The position numbers and the translations under genes were made by a program. The notes under the pieces were generated by a model that ran no database searches, was not told where the DNA came from, and saw only the letters and a program-made list of their open reading frames with translations. 33,159 bases of DNA from Candidatus Aminicenantota bacterium. Lineage in GTDB: Bacteria > Acidobacteriota > Aminicenantia > UBA2199. Below, piece by piece: positions 7,353 to 16,446 of this stretch. Positions within the stretch are counted from its first letter, which is position 1. Every line of letters begins with the position of its first letter. The DNA lies in assembly GCA_029938635.1 (NCBI GenBank), contig JAOZUQ010000003.1, positions 1,627-34,785 of the forward strand, written 5' to 3'.

Positions 7353-8837
7353 TCATTTATTATGAAGCCCTTTGAGCATATTTTTTGCTTTTTCAAGTGA
7401 TCTTAAACTAAGATGACTGGAATAATATGTTAACCAGATTTTTGCTTCTTTCTTGTTTTTATTAAAAAGGTCAATAGCCTTTTCTTCAACTTTTAATTGA
7501 GTCTCCAATTCATTTGTTTCAAATTTCTCCCAATCGCAAATAATTCGTTTTGCCAATTCATTGAATTTCGGAACTACCAGGTCACAAAGCGATCTGAATG
7601 TCCAGAACGCAGATTCATCTGAATAATCTCTGCCGGCTGTGGAAAAAGGTTTTGATATCTCATTTATCCCAAAATAGTAAGGGACATATATCGCAAATGG
7701 TGCCGGGCCTACTCCGGCCCATAAAACCGCACCGATATCATCAGGCATCCATCCCCTTAATTGTAAAACGTTTGTATGGACCGACCCGGGCACTGCTATT
7801 GCCCGTTCTTTGATATCAGCTCTGTTTTCAGCATAAATATTATATTCTGTTCCTTCATAATGATCCCTTAAAATTGAAAACAAATTTTTAATATCAATCT
7901 TTTCTTCCGGTTTAATAAATAGCGGTAATTCTTGTAAGTCCGGGTCAAGTTTCAACTCCGGTGCAAGCAGGCTTATTCCCCGCCATACTCTTCGTGAATT
8001 ATAGAACCTGTTCGTTTTTGATCTCTTTTTCTTACCAAATGCCTTTGCAAAATGAAACTTTCCCTCTGAAGGATTCCACAGGCCTTTATGTAAGGCAAAT
8101 TTTTTCAGGTCTGGAGAGGAAAGAAAATTTGCTTTATCCTCAAAATCGATCTCACCGATCCTGAATCCATTTGCCTGCACCCATATAGTATCGTCAGGAA
8201 TACGGATAGCTGCCCAGGACCTCCCTCCTCCCGATTCTATATACCAGATCTCATCCGGATCAGCAATCCCGACTCCACTTGGATAGGCAACTCCATATTT
8301 AGTATACAGAGAACCAATCAACTCAACACATTCACGTGCTGTCTTCGTTCTTTGCAGAGCAATATAACGGACTCCTCCGGTCAATCCTTTTTTTAAAAGC
8401 GGGTCAGCTTCAACAGCTTTTTCATTTCTATCATCACCAAGTGCAAGCCCTCCCGCTATTGCAACCTGAAACTCATTGACTGCAACAGCATCTCCTTCGG
8501 AAAATCCTTTGTAAATACGGAGAACCATCCACTCGAATGTTTCGCCTGCCTGTGGGATCTTTAACCCGGTTGGGAAACTAACATATTCACCCGTTTTATA
8601 TTTTACACGTGGATATTTTTCTATTAGAGAAGCTTCTTTTCCGCTAAGATCATTATTATGAGCCAGCATAACCGAACCATCAGATGTAGTACCCTTCCCT
8701 GCCATGATCATAAAACACTCGAGTCTTTCCTCAGAAAAGTTATTTATTGCCTGGTAATTTTGAAAAAGTAGAACTATAGATAAAAAAAGTACTGCTGATT
8801 TTAAATTAAAAACCGAATATTTATTTCTCCGGTACAT
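7353..8837 (-). CDS. Peptidase family C69 dipeptidase, secreted
   Basis: The 494-residue protein has an N-terminal hydrophobic segment (about residues 12-30), then ECFMIMAGKGTTSDGSV. Cys41 here is in the position of the family nucleophile, which becomes N-terminal after processing of the precursor (Ntn-hydrolase fold). Further family landmarks are AHNND, GGVRYIALQRTKTARECVELI, YGVAYPSGVGIADPDEIWYIE and GRSWAAIRIPDD. Family members cleave dipeptides. It begins 53 nt after the TolC-family gene and could be read through from the pump operon, but a promoter-like sequence also lies in the gap. A second C69 gene is at 19186-20820. The signal peptide implies action in the periplasm or outside the cell. 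Confidence 0.88.
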   Translation of the reverse strand: MYRRNKYSVFNLKSAVLFLSIVLLFQNYQAINNFSEERLECFMIMAGKGTTSDGSVMLAHNNDLSGKEASLIEKYPRVKYKTGEYVSFPTGLKIPQAGETFEWMVLRIYKGFSEGDAVAVNEFQVAIAGGLALGDDRNEKAVEADPLLKKGLTGGVRYIALQRTKTARECVELIGSLYTKYGVAYPSGVGIADPDEIWYIESGGGRSWAAIRIPDDTIWVQANGFRIGEIDFEDKANFLSSPDLKKFALHKGLWNPSEGKFHFAKAFGKKKRSKTNRFYNSRRVWRGISLLAPELKLDPDLQELPLFIKPEEKIDIKNLFSILRDHYEGTEYNIYAENRADIKERAIAVPGSVHTNVLQLRGWMPDDIGAVLWAGVGPAPFAIYVPYYFGINEISKPFSTAGRDYSDESAFWTFRSLCDLVVPKFNELAKRIICDWEKFETNELETQLKVEEKAIDLFNKNKKEAKIWLTYYSSHLSLRSLEKAKNMLKGLHNK

Positions 8838-8851
8838 TGTTCCTACTGAAA

Positions 8852-8880
8852 AATTTAACTTATTTTCAGTTTTTTTTCAA
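8852..8880 (-). promoter_or_regulatory. Predicted promoter of the first C69 gene
   Basis: On the minus strand TTGAAA (8875-8880), a 17-nt spacer and TAAATT (8852-8857) sit in the short gap before the gene. The start codon is only 14 nt beyond the -10, so any leader would be very short. Confidence 0.4.
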
Positions 8881-8889
8881 ATTTAAAAG

Positions 8890-10206
8890 CTAGTTCTGAT
8901 CTATCATACCACCGGTTATTCTCATTAATTCCGATCTTGAATCAATGATATTGAAAATTGCCTGAAGCTTTGAAAGTGCGGCATTAAGATATAAAAGTTG
9001 AACATCCCTGTAATTGAATGAATTGATCGATCCGGATTTATACTTATCAAAAGAGATCTTAAGATTTAGCGATGCACTCTTCAGGCTCTCATCAGCGAGT
9101 CTTAACAATTCCTTCCTGAGATTATAAGTTTCATAAAGGCTCAGGAGGGTATTATCCAGAGTAAATTTCATCTCATTAAGCTTAAGATTTCCGATCTTTT
9201 CAGATATTTTTGCATTTTTTATGGCAGTTTTAACCTTTCCACCATTAAATAGAGTCCAGTTTATACTCATATTCACATAATAATCATAACTTTTCGAGAC
9301 AATTTCAGGTATTCCTGAATACTTAAAACCGGCACGGCTTCCGTTGATCCCGCCATTCAATGAAACAGATGGAAAAAGAGGACTCTTACTTAATGAAAGA
9401 TCTCTTTTTAATATTTGAAGATTAATATACTGATTTTTCAGTGTTTTATTATTCGAAAGCATTTTGTTACGCAGGTCACTTAATTCATAATTATCCAGCT
9501 CAACACTGAATTGATCTGTCGGCTCATATTCCTTCTCTATCCCTTCACCCAGAACCAGGTTAAGGCTCCTCTTTGCATTCCTGTAATTGATCTGCTGAGC
9601 AGCTAAGCCTGCACTATCATTGAGGAAGGCGATCTTAGACTGCAATGCCTCATAGGTTGAAATCACACCCAGATCTTTCTTGATATTTACATAGTTCATC
9701 CTGTCCCCTGAAAGCTTCTTCAATTCACTAAGGACCTTTACTTTCTCATTCTCCAGAAGAACTTTGTAATATGACAAAATTATTCCCTGAATTGTATTCT
9801 CAACAATTACTGCACTATTTCCTTCAGACAGCTTGTTGAGAAGATCAAATTTTTGTTTGGTAATAGAAATGGAAAATCCTGAGAACAGGGTCCATCTGAG
9901 ATTAAGATTTGGCAACAGGAGGTTCGACCTGTATTCTACCCTTTCATCAGGATCTTCCGGGGATTGATCATTATTCCAGTTGTTAAGAGATTGGGCACTA
10001 AGGCTTAATGTCGGATATCTTCCGGCCATCCCCCATGTATTGTTGTTCTCTGCTATCTTAAGGTTCTCTTTTGAGATCCTTATCCCGAAATTATTTTTCA
10101 ACCCCTTTTTGATCGCACCGGCAAGTGTCAGTTCTTCACTGCTTACATAACCCTGCCCGACAATTAATCCAAAAATTACCATAACTAAAATATATTTTCT
10201 GTTCAT
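8890..10206 (-). CDS. TolC-family outer-membrane efflux channel
   Basis: The 438-residue protein has a signal peptide (about 1-23, ending GYVSSEE) followed by the TolC/OEP pattern: LTLAGAIKKGLKNNFGIRIS, PTLSLSAQ and a WTLFSGFSI strand, then a long helical section. The pattern repeats in the second half (FPSVSLNGGING, INWTLFNGGKVKTAI, and helices ending in SELMRITGG). TolC proteins are trimers that span the outer membrane and join an adaptor and inner-membrane pump. The gene is third in the order adaptor, pump, channel, 24 nt after the pump, with a GGAG ribosome binding site. This supports a complete tripartite system. Confidence 0.92.
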   Translation of the reverse strand: MNRKYILVMVIFGLIVGQGYVSSEELTLAGAIKKGLKNNFGIRISKENLKIAENNNTWGMAGRYPTLSLSAQSLNNWNNDQSPEDPDERVEYRSNLLLPNLNLRWTLFSGFSISITKQKFDLLNKLSEGNSAVIVENTIQGIILSYYKVLLENEKVKVLSELKKLSGDRMNYVNIKKDLGVISTYEALQSKIAFLNDSAGLAAQQINYRNAKRSLNLVLGEGIEKEYEPTDQFSVELDNYELSDLRNKMLSNNKTLKNQYINLQILKRDLSLSKSPLFPSVSLNGGINGSRAGFKYSGIPEIVSKSYDYYVNMSINWTLFNGGKVKTAIKNAKISEKIGNLKLNEMKFTLDNTLLSLYETYNLRKELLRLADESLKSASLNLKISFDKYKSGSINSFNYRDVQLLYLNAALSKLQAIFNIIDSRSELMRITGGMIDQN

Positions 10207-10230
10207 TTTATCGTTCTCCGAATTTCTCTA

Positions 10231-13200
10231 TTATTCAATTTCAATCCTGCTGTTTATGATTGCTCTTTCAACACTTTCTCTTTCTATCTTTTTCCCTGTT
10301 AAGAATTTTCTGAAACTATATTTTATATCATTAAGGATCAATATAAGCGCTGGAAACAGTATAAGTAAAAAAGCTGTACCTATCATAACACCGTAAGCAA
10401 GAGATATTGCCATCGGCTTGAGAAATTGTGCCTGAAAACTTTTTTCCAGAACTATCGGATAAAGGCCCAGAACAGTTGTTAAAGATGTTAGGACTATAGG
10501 CCTGAACCTTGAAATCCCTGCATTAAACACTGCATCTTCTATTTTATTTCCTTCAAGAAGATTACTATTATATTTGGATAAAAAAACTACAGCATCATTT
10601 ATTATCACACCCGATAATGCAACCATTCCCCAGGCACTTAATATAGATATAGGTATCCCCTCCAGAATATGGCCCCAGGTTGCTCCTATCCATGCAAGTG
10701 GTATCATCATCAGAATGATGAACGGCTGTGAGAATGATTTGAAATGTATCATCAGAACAATAACGATCATGGCAAAAGCGATACCATAATACTTTCCAAG
10801 GCTCTGCTGCGCCCGGTCACTCTCCTTCCTCTGCCCCTGATAGAGCACTTTGACTCCAGGGTATTTTTTCTGCATTTCAGGGATAGCCTCTGCTGCAAGT
10901 TTTTGGAGGATCGGCGGGACAGGTTCATAAGGGTCCAAAAGATCAGCTTCGACCCTGATCTCCCTGGAACTATTAAATCTTTGAATATTAACCGGCCCTC
11001 TCACTATTTCATATTCCACAAGGTCTATCAACGGAAATGAACCGGATTGTGTCCTGATCTTCATTGAATCCAGTTTCCCTATGTTCTCTCTACCCTCCTT
11101 CGGGAACCTCACCCACACCCTGATCTCATTTTTCCCGGATTGAAGTCTCTGAGACTGACTGCCATAGAATCCCTGCCTTATCTGGTTTGCCACTGAGCTC
11201 CTGTCAAGCCCCAGGAAATATGCTCTCGGTTTCAGTTTTAACCGGATCTCCTGCCTGCCAATAGCATTATTATCAGCTACATTTTTCAGGGAGGCCATCT
11301 CTTCCATTTTCTCTATCATCATTAATTTTGCATGATTAAGTTCTTCCAAATCTTTGCCCAGCAAGCTGACAGAAACGGGTTTACCCCATCTATTCCGTCC
11401 TCCTACACTAAACTTTTCAGCTTCTTTGACAACACCGATCTTCTTCCTTACTGCTTCAGCAATATCAAAACTGGATATAGCCCTACCCTCCATATCCTTC
11501 ATCATGACATTAACATTCCCTGCATGGGAGCCGGTTTCCTGACCGTTAAAACTATTCCCGAGACTCAGGAAAGTGTGATTAATGAATGGATTATCAGTAT
11601 TCTGCTCTTCCATTAATTTTTTGTTGACATCCCAGATAACCTGTTCAAAATCTTTCAGATGCTTCATGGTCTTGTCTTCACCGGTTCCCGGTTTAAATGC
11701 AACATTAACAATAAATGAATCAAAAGGGATGGATGGGAAAAACGTAGCTTTAAGAATATTTCCCCGGAACAAACCGATCGTTATCAGAATGAGTGCAACC
11801 GGAATAGTTACAACAACCCATTTCCAGTTAATTATCATTTTCAGGGTCCTGCCATATAATTTATGCCTCATAAAATCCATGAACTTATCAAGTTTTGATC
11901 TTAACTTCGAAAGGTAGGTAGCCCTTTTTTTAGATCTGAGCACATATTCCTTACCTATATGTGCCGGGAGAACCAGGAAAGCCTCAAAAAGTGAGAACAA
12001 TAAGCTGAAAACAACAACAAATGCCATCTCATACATGAATTCCATCATCCCTTCAAGTACCATCAGAGGAGAGAATGCAATTATGGTAGTGGTCACAGAT
12101 GTAACAACTGCAGGGAGGACCTCCATAGTGCCGTCAATTGCAGCCCTTTTTGGACTTTTCCCTTTTTCAAAATGCTGATATATATTCTCAGCTATGACAA
12201 TGCCATCATCAACCAGAATACCTATAACAAGAATCATTCCGAATAATGAGATCATATTAATGGTAATTCCGAGACCTGCGGCAACAATAAACATCCCCAG
12301 GAATGAGGCCGGAATACCCCAGGCAACCCAAAAAGATAATCTGAAACTAAGGAAAAATCCGAGAGAGAGTATAACCAGAAAAAGCCCTATCCCGCCATTT
12401 CGATAGAGGAGATCAAGTCTTTGTTCAAGGATATCAAGGAAGTCAAAAGTTATTTCAAGTTTTATGCCCTTATTTTTTTCATTGAAATCTGAAATATATT
12501 TTCTTATATCAACAGAGATCTTTTCGAGGTCTTCGTTCGCAAGTTTTTCAACAGATATATAAACGGCCTTCTTGCCATTCATAAGAGCCCGGCTGGAAAC
12601 ATCGGCAAATTTCAACTTAATATCGGCAACATCTCTTATCCTAAGATAACTACCGTCACTTTCAGCTCTGAGTACTATCTCACCAATATCTTCCGGCCTT
12701 ACACTTCTTGCCCTTAATCTTATAAGGATCTCTTCACTCTTTGATTTTATCAATCCTGCAGAAAGGTCACGATTATTAAGTGCAATAGCTCTGGAGATCA
12801 TATCAAATGTGAGATTATATTTTCTAAGTACCTCTTCCGGAACTTCAACTGAAATTTCCAGTTGCGGGAATCCGAATATACTTACCTGAGAAACAATACC
12901 TGAAGTAAGAAGATCATATTCTATCTGATCTGCATACTTCTTAATGGTAAGGAGATCGACATCTCCTGAAAGCCCGAGAAACATCGCACGTGTAGTTGCA
13001 CGCTGTTTGAAAACTACCGGTTTCTCCGCATCCACCGGAAAGGAACTGATAGAGTCAACGGCATTTTTCACTTCCATCAGGGTAGTATCTATATCAAACT
13101 CACCTGTAGTTGTTATCCTTACAATAGCAAAATTTTCAGATGACGTAGAGGACATCTCAAGTATTCCGACTATACTCCTTATTGCTTCTTCGATCCTTGT

Positions 13201-13395
13201 TGTAATCCCCTCTTCCATCTCTTTGGGAGATGCTCCTGGATAAACCATTGAAATGACAATATCCCTGTTTGACCTCTCAGGGAAGAATGATTTATTCATA
13301 TTCAGCAACCCGATGACACCGGCAACGACCAGGAAAAGGACTATAAGATTTGAATAGAAAGGAAATTTTATAAATGTGGTGATAAGTTTCTTCAT
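10231..13395 (-). CDS. RND-superfamily efflux pump (AcrB/HAE1-like)
   Basis: The 1054-residue length is right for an AcrB-like pump. Landmarks are the N-terminal helix, IVISMVYPGASPKEME (about 46-61), the TM4 motif ILVDDGIVIAENIY with the proton-relay Asp pair at 396-397, and a second half with VTIPVALILITIGLF and the TM10 motif SGVIINDAVVFLSKYN. In AcrB a lysine (K940) takes part in the relay in TM10; the aligned position here appears to be Asn, as in divergent HAE1-like pumps, so the proton path may differ. It lies 4 nt after the adaptor gene. Substrates are not predictable from sequence. It works in the inner membrane, driven by the proton gradient. Confidence 0.93.
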   Translation of the reverse strand: MKKLITTFIKFPFYSNLIVLFLVVAGVIGLLNMNKSFFPERSNRDIVISMVYPGASPKEMEEGITTRIEEAIRSIVGILEMSSTSSENFAIVRITTTGEFDIDTTLMEVKNAVDSISSFPVDAEKPVVFKQRATTRAMFLGLSGDVDLLTIKKYADQIEYDLLTSGIVSQVSIFGFPQLEISVEVPEEVLRKYNLTFDMISRAIALNNRDLSAGLIKSKSEEILIRLRARSVRPEDIGEIVLRAESDGSYLRIRDVADIKLKFADVSSRALMNGKKAVYISVEKLANEDLEKISVDIRKYISDFNEKNKGIKLEITFDFLDILEQRLDLLYRNGGIGLFLVILSLGFFLSFRLSFWVAWGIPASFLGMFIVAAGLGITINMISLFGMILVIGILVDDGIVIAENIYQHFEKGKSPKRAAIDGTMEVLPAVVTSVTTTIIAFSPLMVLEGMMEFMYEMAFVVVFSLLFSLFEAFLVLPAHIGKEYVLRSKKRATYLSKLRSKLDKFMDFMRHKLYGRTLKMIINWKWVVVTIPVALILITIGLFRGNILKATFFPSIPFDSFIVNVAFKPGTGEDKTMKHLKDFEQVIWDVNKKLMEEQNTDNPFINHTFLSLGNSFNGQETGSHAGNVNVMMKDMEGRAISSFDIAEAVRKKIGVVKEAEKFSVGGRNRWGKPVSVSLLGKDLEELNHAKLMMIEKMEEMASLKNVADNNAIGRQEIRLKLKPRAYFLGLDRSSVANQIRQGFYGSQSQRLQSGKNEIRVWVRFPKEGRENIGKLDSMKIRTQSGSFPLIDLVEYEIVRGPVNIQRFNSSREIRVEADLLDPYEPVPPILQKLAAEAIPEMQKKYPGVKVLYQGQRKESDRAQQSLGKYYGIAFAMIVIVLMIHFKSFSQPFIILMMIPLAWIGATWGHILEGIPISILSAWGMVALSGVIINDAVVFLSKYNSNLLEGNKIEDAVFNAGISRFRPIVLTSLTTVLGLYPIVLEKSFQAQFLKPMAISLAYGVMIGTAFLLILFPALILILNDIKYSFRKFLTGKKIERESVERAIINSRIEIE

Positions 13396-13399
13396 CTTG

Positions 13400-14527
13400 T
13401 CACCTTCGTGGTTCTACAGGAGATCCGTCACGGGCATTTATCAGCGGTTCTACAACAAGAAGTTCACCAACTTCAAGTCCGTTAAATATAATAATTTTTG
13501 CATCAAGTTTGAGAACATTTATCTCTGTCTTCATCAACTTATTATCTTTAACAAGAAATACTTCATTATTATTGAAAACTGCATTTCTTGCTATCTTCAT
13601 TCCATTGCTGATGGTTATCCCTGAAAATACCACTTTGAGATAGTCTCCTGAAAACAGAGGGTCTGAAGTTTTATTTTCAAAACCTATAAATACTGCAACA
13701 GAGTGAGTCCCCTGATCTATGAATGGGGATACCCTTACTACCTTCCCTTCCAGGATGATACCTCTTCCTTTATCAATTTCGATATCAACCTTATCACCCA
13801 GCTTTACCCATTTTACACCTTTACTGTCTATAGGAACTTCGATCTCCATCCTGTCTGTCCTTATTGCCTTTGCGATCGGGGCTCCGGGATTGGCAATACT
13901 ACCTACCTCCATCATAACCGAAGTATAACTTCCGGAGAATGGGGCAAAGATCGTATATTTTTTTAAAACAACCTCATCCATTTTAATAGAATAAAACTCG
14001 CTAAGAATATTTCTTGATGCCAGGAAGATCTTCTCATTCTTACTCTTTGTTTCAGGCATGTCCGGTAATATCTTATCAATTGAAATACTGTCAAAAAACT
14101 CTTTCCATCTGTCAAATCTTTCCGGAAAATCTATTTTGAAATCAGCAAGAAGATTTGCGATCAAGTTCAGAAAGCGGCTCTTTTTTGCCTTCAGTGCAAG
14201 CTTTGCCTCTTTGTCATAAACTTTTAGCAGGAGATCCCCTTTCCTGAACCGCTGACCTTTTTTCAGAGGGACATTACCTGATTCTATTTTCCCTCTTACC
14301 TCTGATAAAATATCGACTTTTTCAAGTGATATAACCCTTCCAAATTCCTCGATCTCAGATGAAATATCACTGTATTTCACTTCAGATACTTTTACAAAAC
14401 GTTTTACAACTTTCTTAGGCTTTTTTTGGGGTTCTTTTTTAAAAGTTCCCAGAAAAGTCATTAAAAGAAATGATGCAATGATCAATAATGCTATAAATAA
14501 CAAAGTTTTCTTACTCTTTTTTTCCAT
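13400..14527 (-). CDS. RND-pump periplasmic adaptor (HlyD/MFP family)
   Basis: The 375-residue protein has an N-terminal anchor helix (TLLFIALLIIASFLLMTFLG) and a first lipoyl half (EKVDILSEVRGKIESGNV...RFRKGDLLLKVYDKEA). A short helical insert follows (DFPERFDRWKEFFDSI). Then come the second lipoyl half with IFAPFSGSYTSVMMEVGSIANPGAPI and barrel and membrane-proximal domains (VKLGDKVDIEIDKG, SGDYLKVVFSG). The helical hairpin is shorter than in AcrA. It links the inner-membrane pump with the TolC channel. It is the first gene of the minus-strand block and diverges from the duplicated Kre9-like genes. Confidence 0.9.
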   Translation of the reverse strand: MEKKSKKTLLFIALLIIASFLLMTFLGTFKKEPQKKPKKVVKRFVKVSEVKYSDISSEIEEFGRVISLEKVDILSEVRGKIESGNVPLKKGQRFRKGDLLLKVYDKEAKLALKAKKSRFLNLIANLLADFKIDFPERFDRWKEFFDSISIDKILPDMPETKSKNEKIFLASRNILSEFYSIKMDEVVLKKYTIFAPFSGSYTSVMMEVGSIANPGAPIAKAIRTDRMEIEVPIDSKGVKWVKLGDKVDIEIDKGRGIILEGKVVRVSPFIDQGTHSVAVFIGFENKTSDPLFSGDYLKVVFSGITISNGMKIARNAVFNNNEVFLVKDNKLMKTEINVLKLDAKIIIFNGLEVGELLVVEPLINARDGSPVEPRR

Positions 14528-14549
14528 TGTTTTCCTCTTATTTTTTCTT

Positions 14550-14579
14550 ATTATAACGGATATCTACAATCATACGAAA
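14550..14579 (-). promoter_or_regulatory. Predicted promoter of the adaptor-pump-channel operon
   Basis: A perfect TATAAT lies on the minus strand at 14550-14555, 22 nt before the adaptor start. The -35 is weak (TTTCGT at 14574-14579, 18-nt spacer). An AGAGG ribosome binding site follows. Confidence 0.45.
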
Positions 14580-14631
14580 TTTAATCAAATATGTTTAAGA
14601 AATTGGTAAACTTTAACAAAATAATTTTTTC

Positions 14632-14661
14632 TTGAGATATCCACCTAACTTGGTTTATATT
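14632..14661 (+). promoter_or_regulatory. Predicted promoter of the first Kre9-like gene
   Basis: TTGAGA (14632-14637), an 18-nt spacer and TATATT (14656-14661) lie 20 nt before the start codon, with AAGGAG at 14671-14676. The same arrangement precedes the paralogue at 15581-15610, which supports both. Confidence 0.65.
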
Positions 14662-14681
14662 AAATATAGAAAGGAGAAAAA

Positions 14682-15491
14682 ATGAAAAAGAACCTATTGT
14701 TTTTATTTACAGTCTTAATTATTACAGGATTCATCACAGCAGAAGGTATAAATGTTACATTCCCAAGGGCGGGAAGTACCTTTTATAAGAATTCTTCAGT
14801 TAATATTGCATGGACCAGTAGAGATTGCACCGACAGGAACTTTAAGATAAATATATTCAGGAATTCAATTTCTGAAGCAAATTTCGTCCAACAATTATTA
14901 ACATCAAACGCTACTACAATACCCTGGACAATACCGATAAGCTATTCACCCGGACATTACATGATCAGAGTAAAAACAGCAGATAATGTTTGCATCGGGG
15001 ACAGCCCGGCATTCAGAATCAGTGAGCCTCCTACAATAGACTGGACTACTGAAGAAGCTGGTTCACCTCAGAATACTTCTACTCCGAAATTGCGCCCACT
15101 TGGAAATAATGTTCGGAATTTAAATAGAAACCTGAATATAACTTTACCCTCTTCAATAAAAATAAATTATCCGAAAAAAGAAACAAATTGGAGACTTAAG
15201 TTGGGAAACACAGCACTTCCATTCCCGATCAGAGTACAATGGGAAAAAACAGGCCCCGGGTCCCAGGACAGCCGGGTAAAAATAATTCTTTTCAGAAAAG
15301 TGCAAGACCGGTATATGCGAAAAAAAATTCTCCTCACACCAAGCACTCGAAATACCGGACTTTTCACCGGGAGAATTAGTAGAGATCTCAGGTCGAGTAT
15401 GTATACCATAATTATTCAGACTCTGGACGGTAAGATTCGTGTTGAAAGTGAAATGTTCCAGATCACGAATGCGGAGAACGACTCTCATTAA
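14682..15491 (+). CDS. Secreted two-domain protein, Kre9/KNH-like (copy 1)
   Basis: The 269-residue protein has a signal peptide (about 1-20). A first sandwich domain (about 22-112) matches the Kre9/KNH or Ser-Thr-rich GPI-anchor family pattern (PF10342 type): INVTFPRAGSTFYKNSSVNIAW, then KINIFRN, IPWTIP, Y.PGHYMIRVKTAD and IGDSPAFRI. It has two Cys, before TDRN and before IGDSP, that could form a disulfide. After a linker of about 40 residues, a second related domain (about 155-262) starts IKINYPKKETNWRLKLG and ends RVESEMFQI. The fungal namesakes are cell-wall proteins; bacterial copies are uncharacterised surface domains. Copy 2 follows in tandem. The function is unknown. Confidence 0.75.
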   Translation: MKKNLLFLFTVLIITGFITAEGINVTFPRAGSTFYKNSSVNIAWTSRDCTDRNFKINIFRNSISEANFVQQLLTSNATTIPWTIPISYSPGHYMIRVKTADNVCIGDSPAFRISEPPTIDWTTEEAGSPQNTSTPKLRPLGNNVRNLNRNLNITLPSSIKINYPKKETNWRLKLGNTALPFPIRVQWEKTGPGSQDSRVKIILFRKVQDRYMRKKILLTPSTRNTGLFTGRISRDLRSSMYTIIIQTLDGKIRVESEMFQITNAENDSH

Positions 15492-15516
15492 ACCTCTCTA
15501 ACATAAATATTTGTTT

Positions 15517-15526
15517 ATCGGCCGAT
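15517..15526. promoter_or_regulatory. Perfect 10-bp palindrome after the first Kre9-like gene
   Basis: ATCGGCCGAT is a perfect palindrome 26 nt after the stop codon and more GC-rich than its surroundings. It is absent from the matching place in the second unit. It may be a protein site or chance. Confidence 0.2.
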
Positions 15527-15580
15527 GGAACAAGTTTGTCAATTCTCTTATAGTATAAATCGTTAAAAAATAATATTTTA

Positions 15581-15610
15581 TTGAAATATGCTACCATTAT
15601 GGTTTATATT
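15581..15610 (+). promoter_or_regulatory. Predicted promoter of the second Kre9-like gene
   Basis: TTGAAA (15581-15586), an 18-nt spacer and TATATT (15605-15610) precede the start by 20 nt, with AGGAG at 15621-15625. Conservation with the first copy of the duplication supports function. Confidence 0.65.
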
Positions 15611-15630
15611 AGTAACGTACAGGAGAAAAA

Positions 15631-16446
15631 ATGAAAAAACATGTCGTATTAGCTTTTACAATCTTGATATCAATTGGAATGCTTTATCCTCAGAGTATCA
15701 ATGTCACATCCCCGCAAGCCGGAAATAATTTGTATAAAAGATCATTCTTTAATATAACATGGCGCAGTTCTGGATGTACTGACAGAAATGTGAAGATCAA
15801 TATATTCAGAAACTCGATCAATCAGGCAAATTTCGTTGAACAATTAACCGGGCCCAACAACGGTACGATGAGATGGGAGATTGCTTCGACCTATACAGCA
15901 GGTAACTATATCCTCAGGATTAAAACAGCTGATAATGAATGCATTGGCGACAGTCCGGTCTTCAATATAAATGAACCGCCTACAATTGTGAATGAAGGAA
16001 GAGAAATTGATATAGCTGAGGATAGGAGAACACCACCACCGACACCTTTCGGCAAACTGATCAAAGTAAAAACCAAATTTCCCAACCTCAAGAAAGATCT
16101 GAAATATCTCCTCCCCTCCATAGTTATTACACATCCACCAAAAGATCACGCATGGAGGCTTAGCTTAGGTAATACATCACTGCCTTTTCCAATCAGAGTA
16201 ATGTGGAGGAAGACCGGTGTCGGGAGTCAGGATAGCCGGGTGAAAATTTATCTAAGGAGAGTTGTGAATGGAGTACAAACAACCCTCCTTACACCAAGCA
16301 CTGCAAATAGTGGTTTGTTCAGAGGAGAGATAAGCAGAGATCTTATATCCAGTATGTATACCATTATAATTGAAACACTTGATAGAAAGATCCGTGTGGA
16401 AAGTGATACATTCCTTATAATAAATGCTGTGAACGATCCTCATTAG
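15631..16446 (+). CDS. Secreted two-domain protein, Kre9/KNH-like (copy 2)
   Basis: This 271-residue paralogue of the preceding gene has the same plan: signal peptide (about 1-21), first domain SINVTSPQAGNNLYKRS to CIGDSPVFNI with the same two Cys, a Pro/Arg-rich linker, and second domain IVITHPPKDHAWRLSLGN to RVESDTFLI. The most conserved parts are LPFPIRV.W.KTG.GSQDSRVKI, LLTPST.N.GLF.G.ISRDL.SSMYTIII.TLD.KIRVES and the C-terminal NA.ND.H. The strict conservation of domain 2 compared with the linker suggests it is the working part. The decarboxylase gene follows after 92 nt with its own possible -10. Confidence 0.75.
   Translation: MKKHVVLAFTILISIGMLYPQSINVTSPQAGNNLYKRSFFNITWRSSGCTDRNVKINIFRNSINQANFVEQLTGPNNGTMRWEIASTYTAGNYILRIKTADNECIGDSPVFNINEPPTIVNEGREIDIAEDRRTPPPTPFGKLIKVKTKFPNLKKDLKYLLPSIVITHPPKDHAWRLSLGNTSLPFPIRVMWRKTGVGSQDSRVKIYLRRVVNGVQTTLLTPSTANSGLFRGEISRDLISSMYTIIIETLDRKIRVESDTFLIINAVNDPH

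Larger units (their letters stand above)
14632..15560 (+). repeat. Tandem segmental duplication, unit 1
   Basis: This unit runs from promoter through gene to 3' flank and is repeated at 15581-16510 with a period of about 949 nt. Outside the coding part the two units share the TGGTTTATATTA stretch at the -10, the AGGAGAAAAAATGAAAAA start region, and GAACAAGTTTG(T/C)CAATTCT after the stop. Unit ends are approximate. Confidence 0.75.

Noticed and set aside
11332-11616. Open frames on the plus strand inside the RND pump gene, for example 94 codons here
   Set aside because: They lie entirely opposite a full-length, well-recognised pump gene, have no ribosome binding site and no protein-like pattern.
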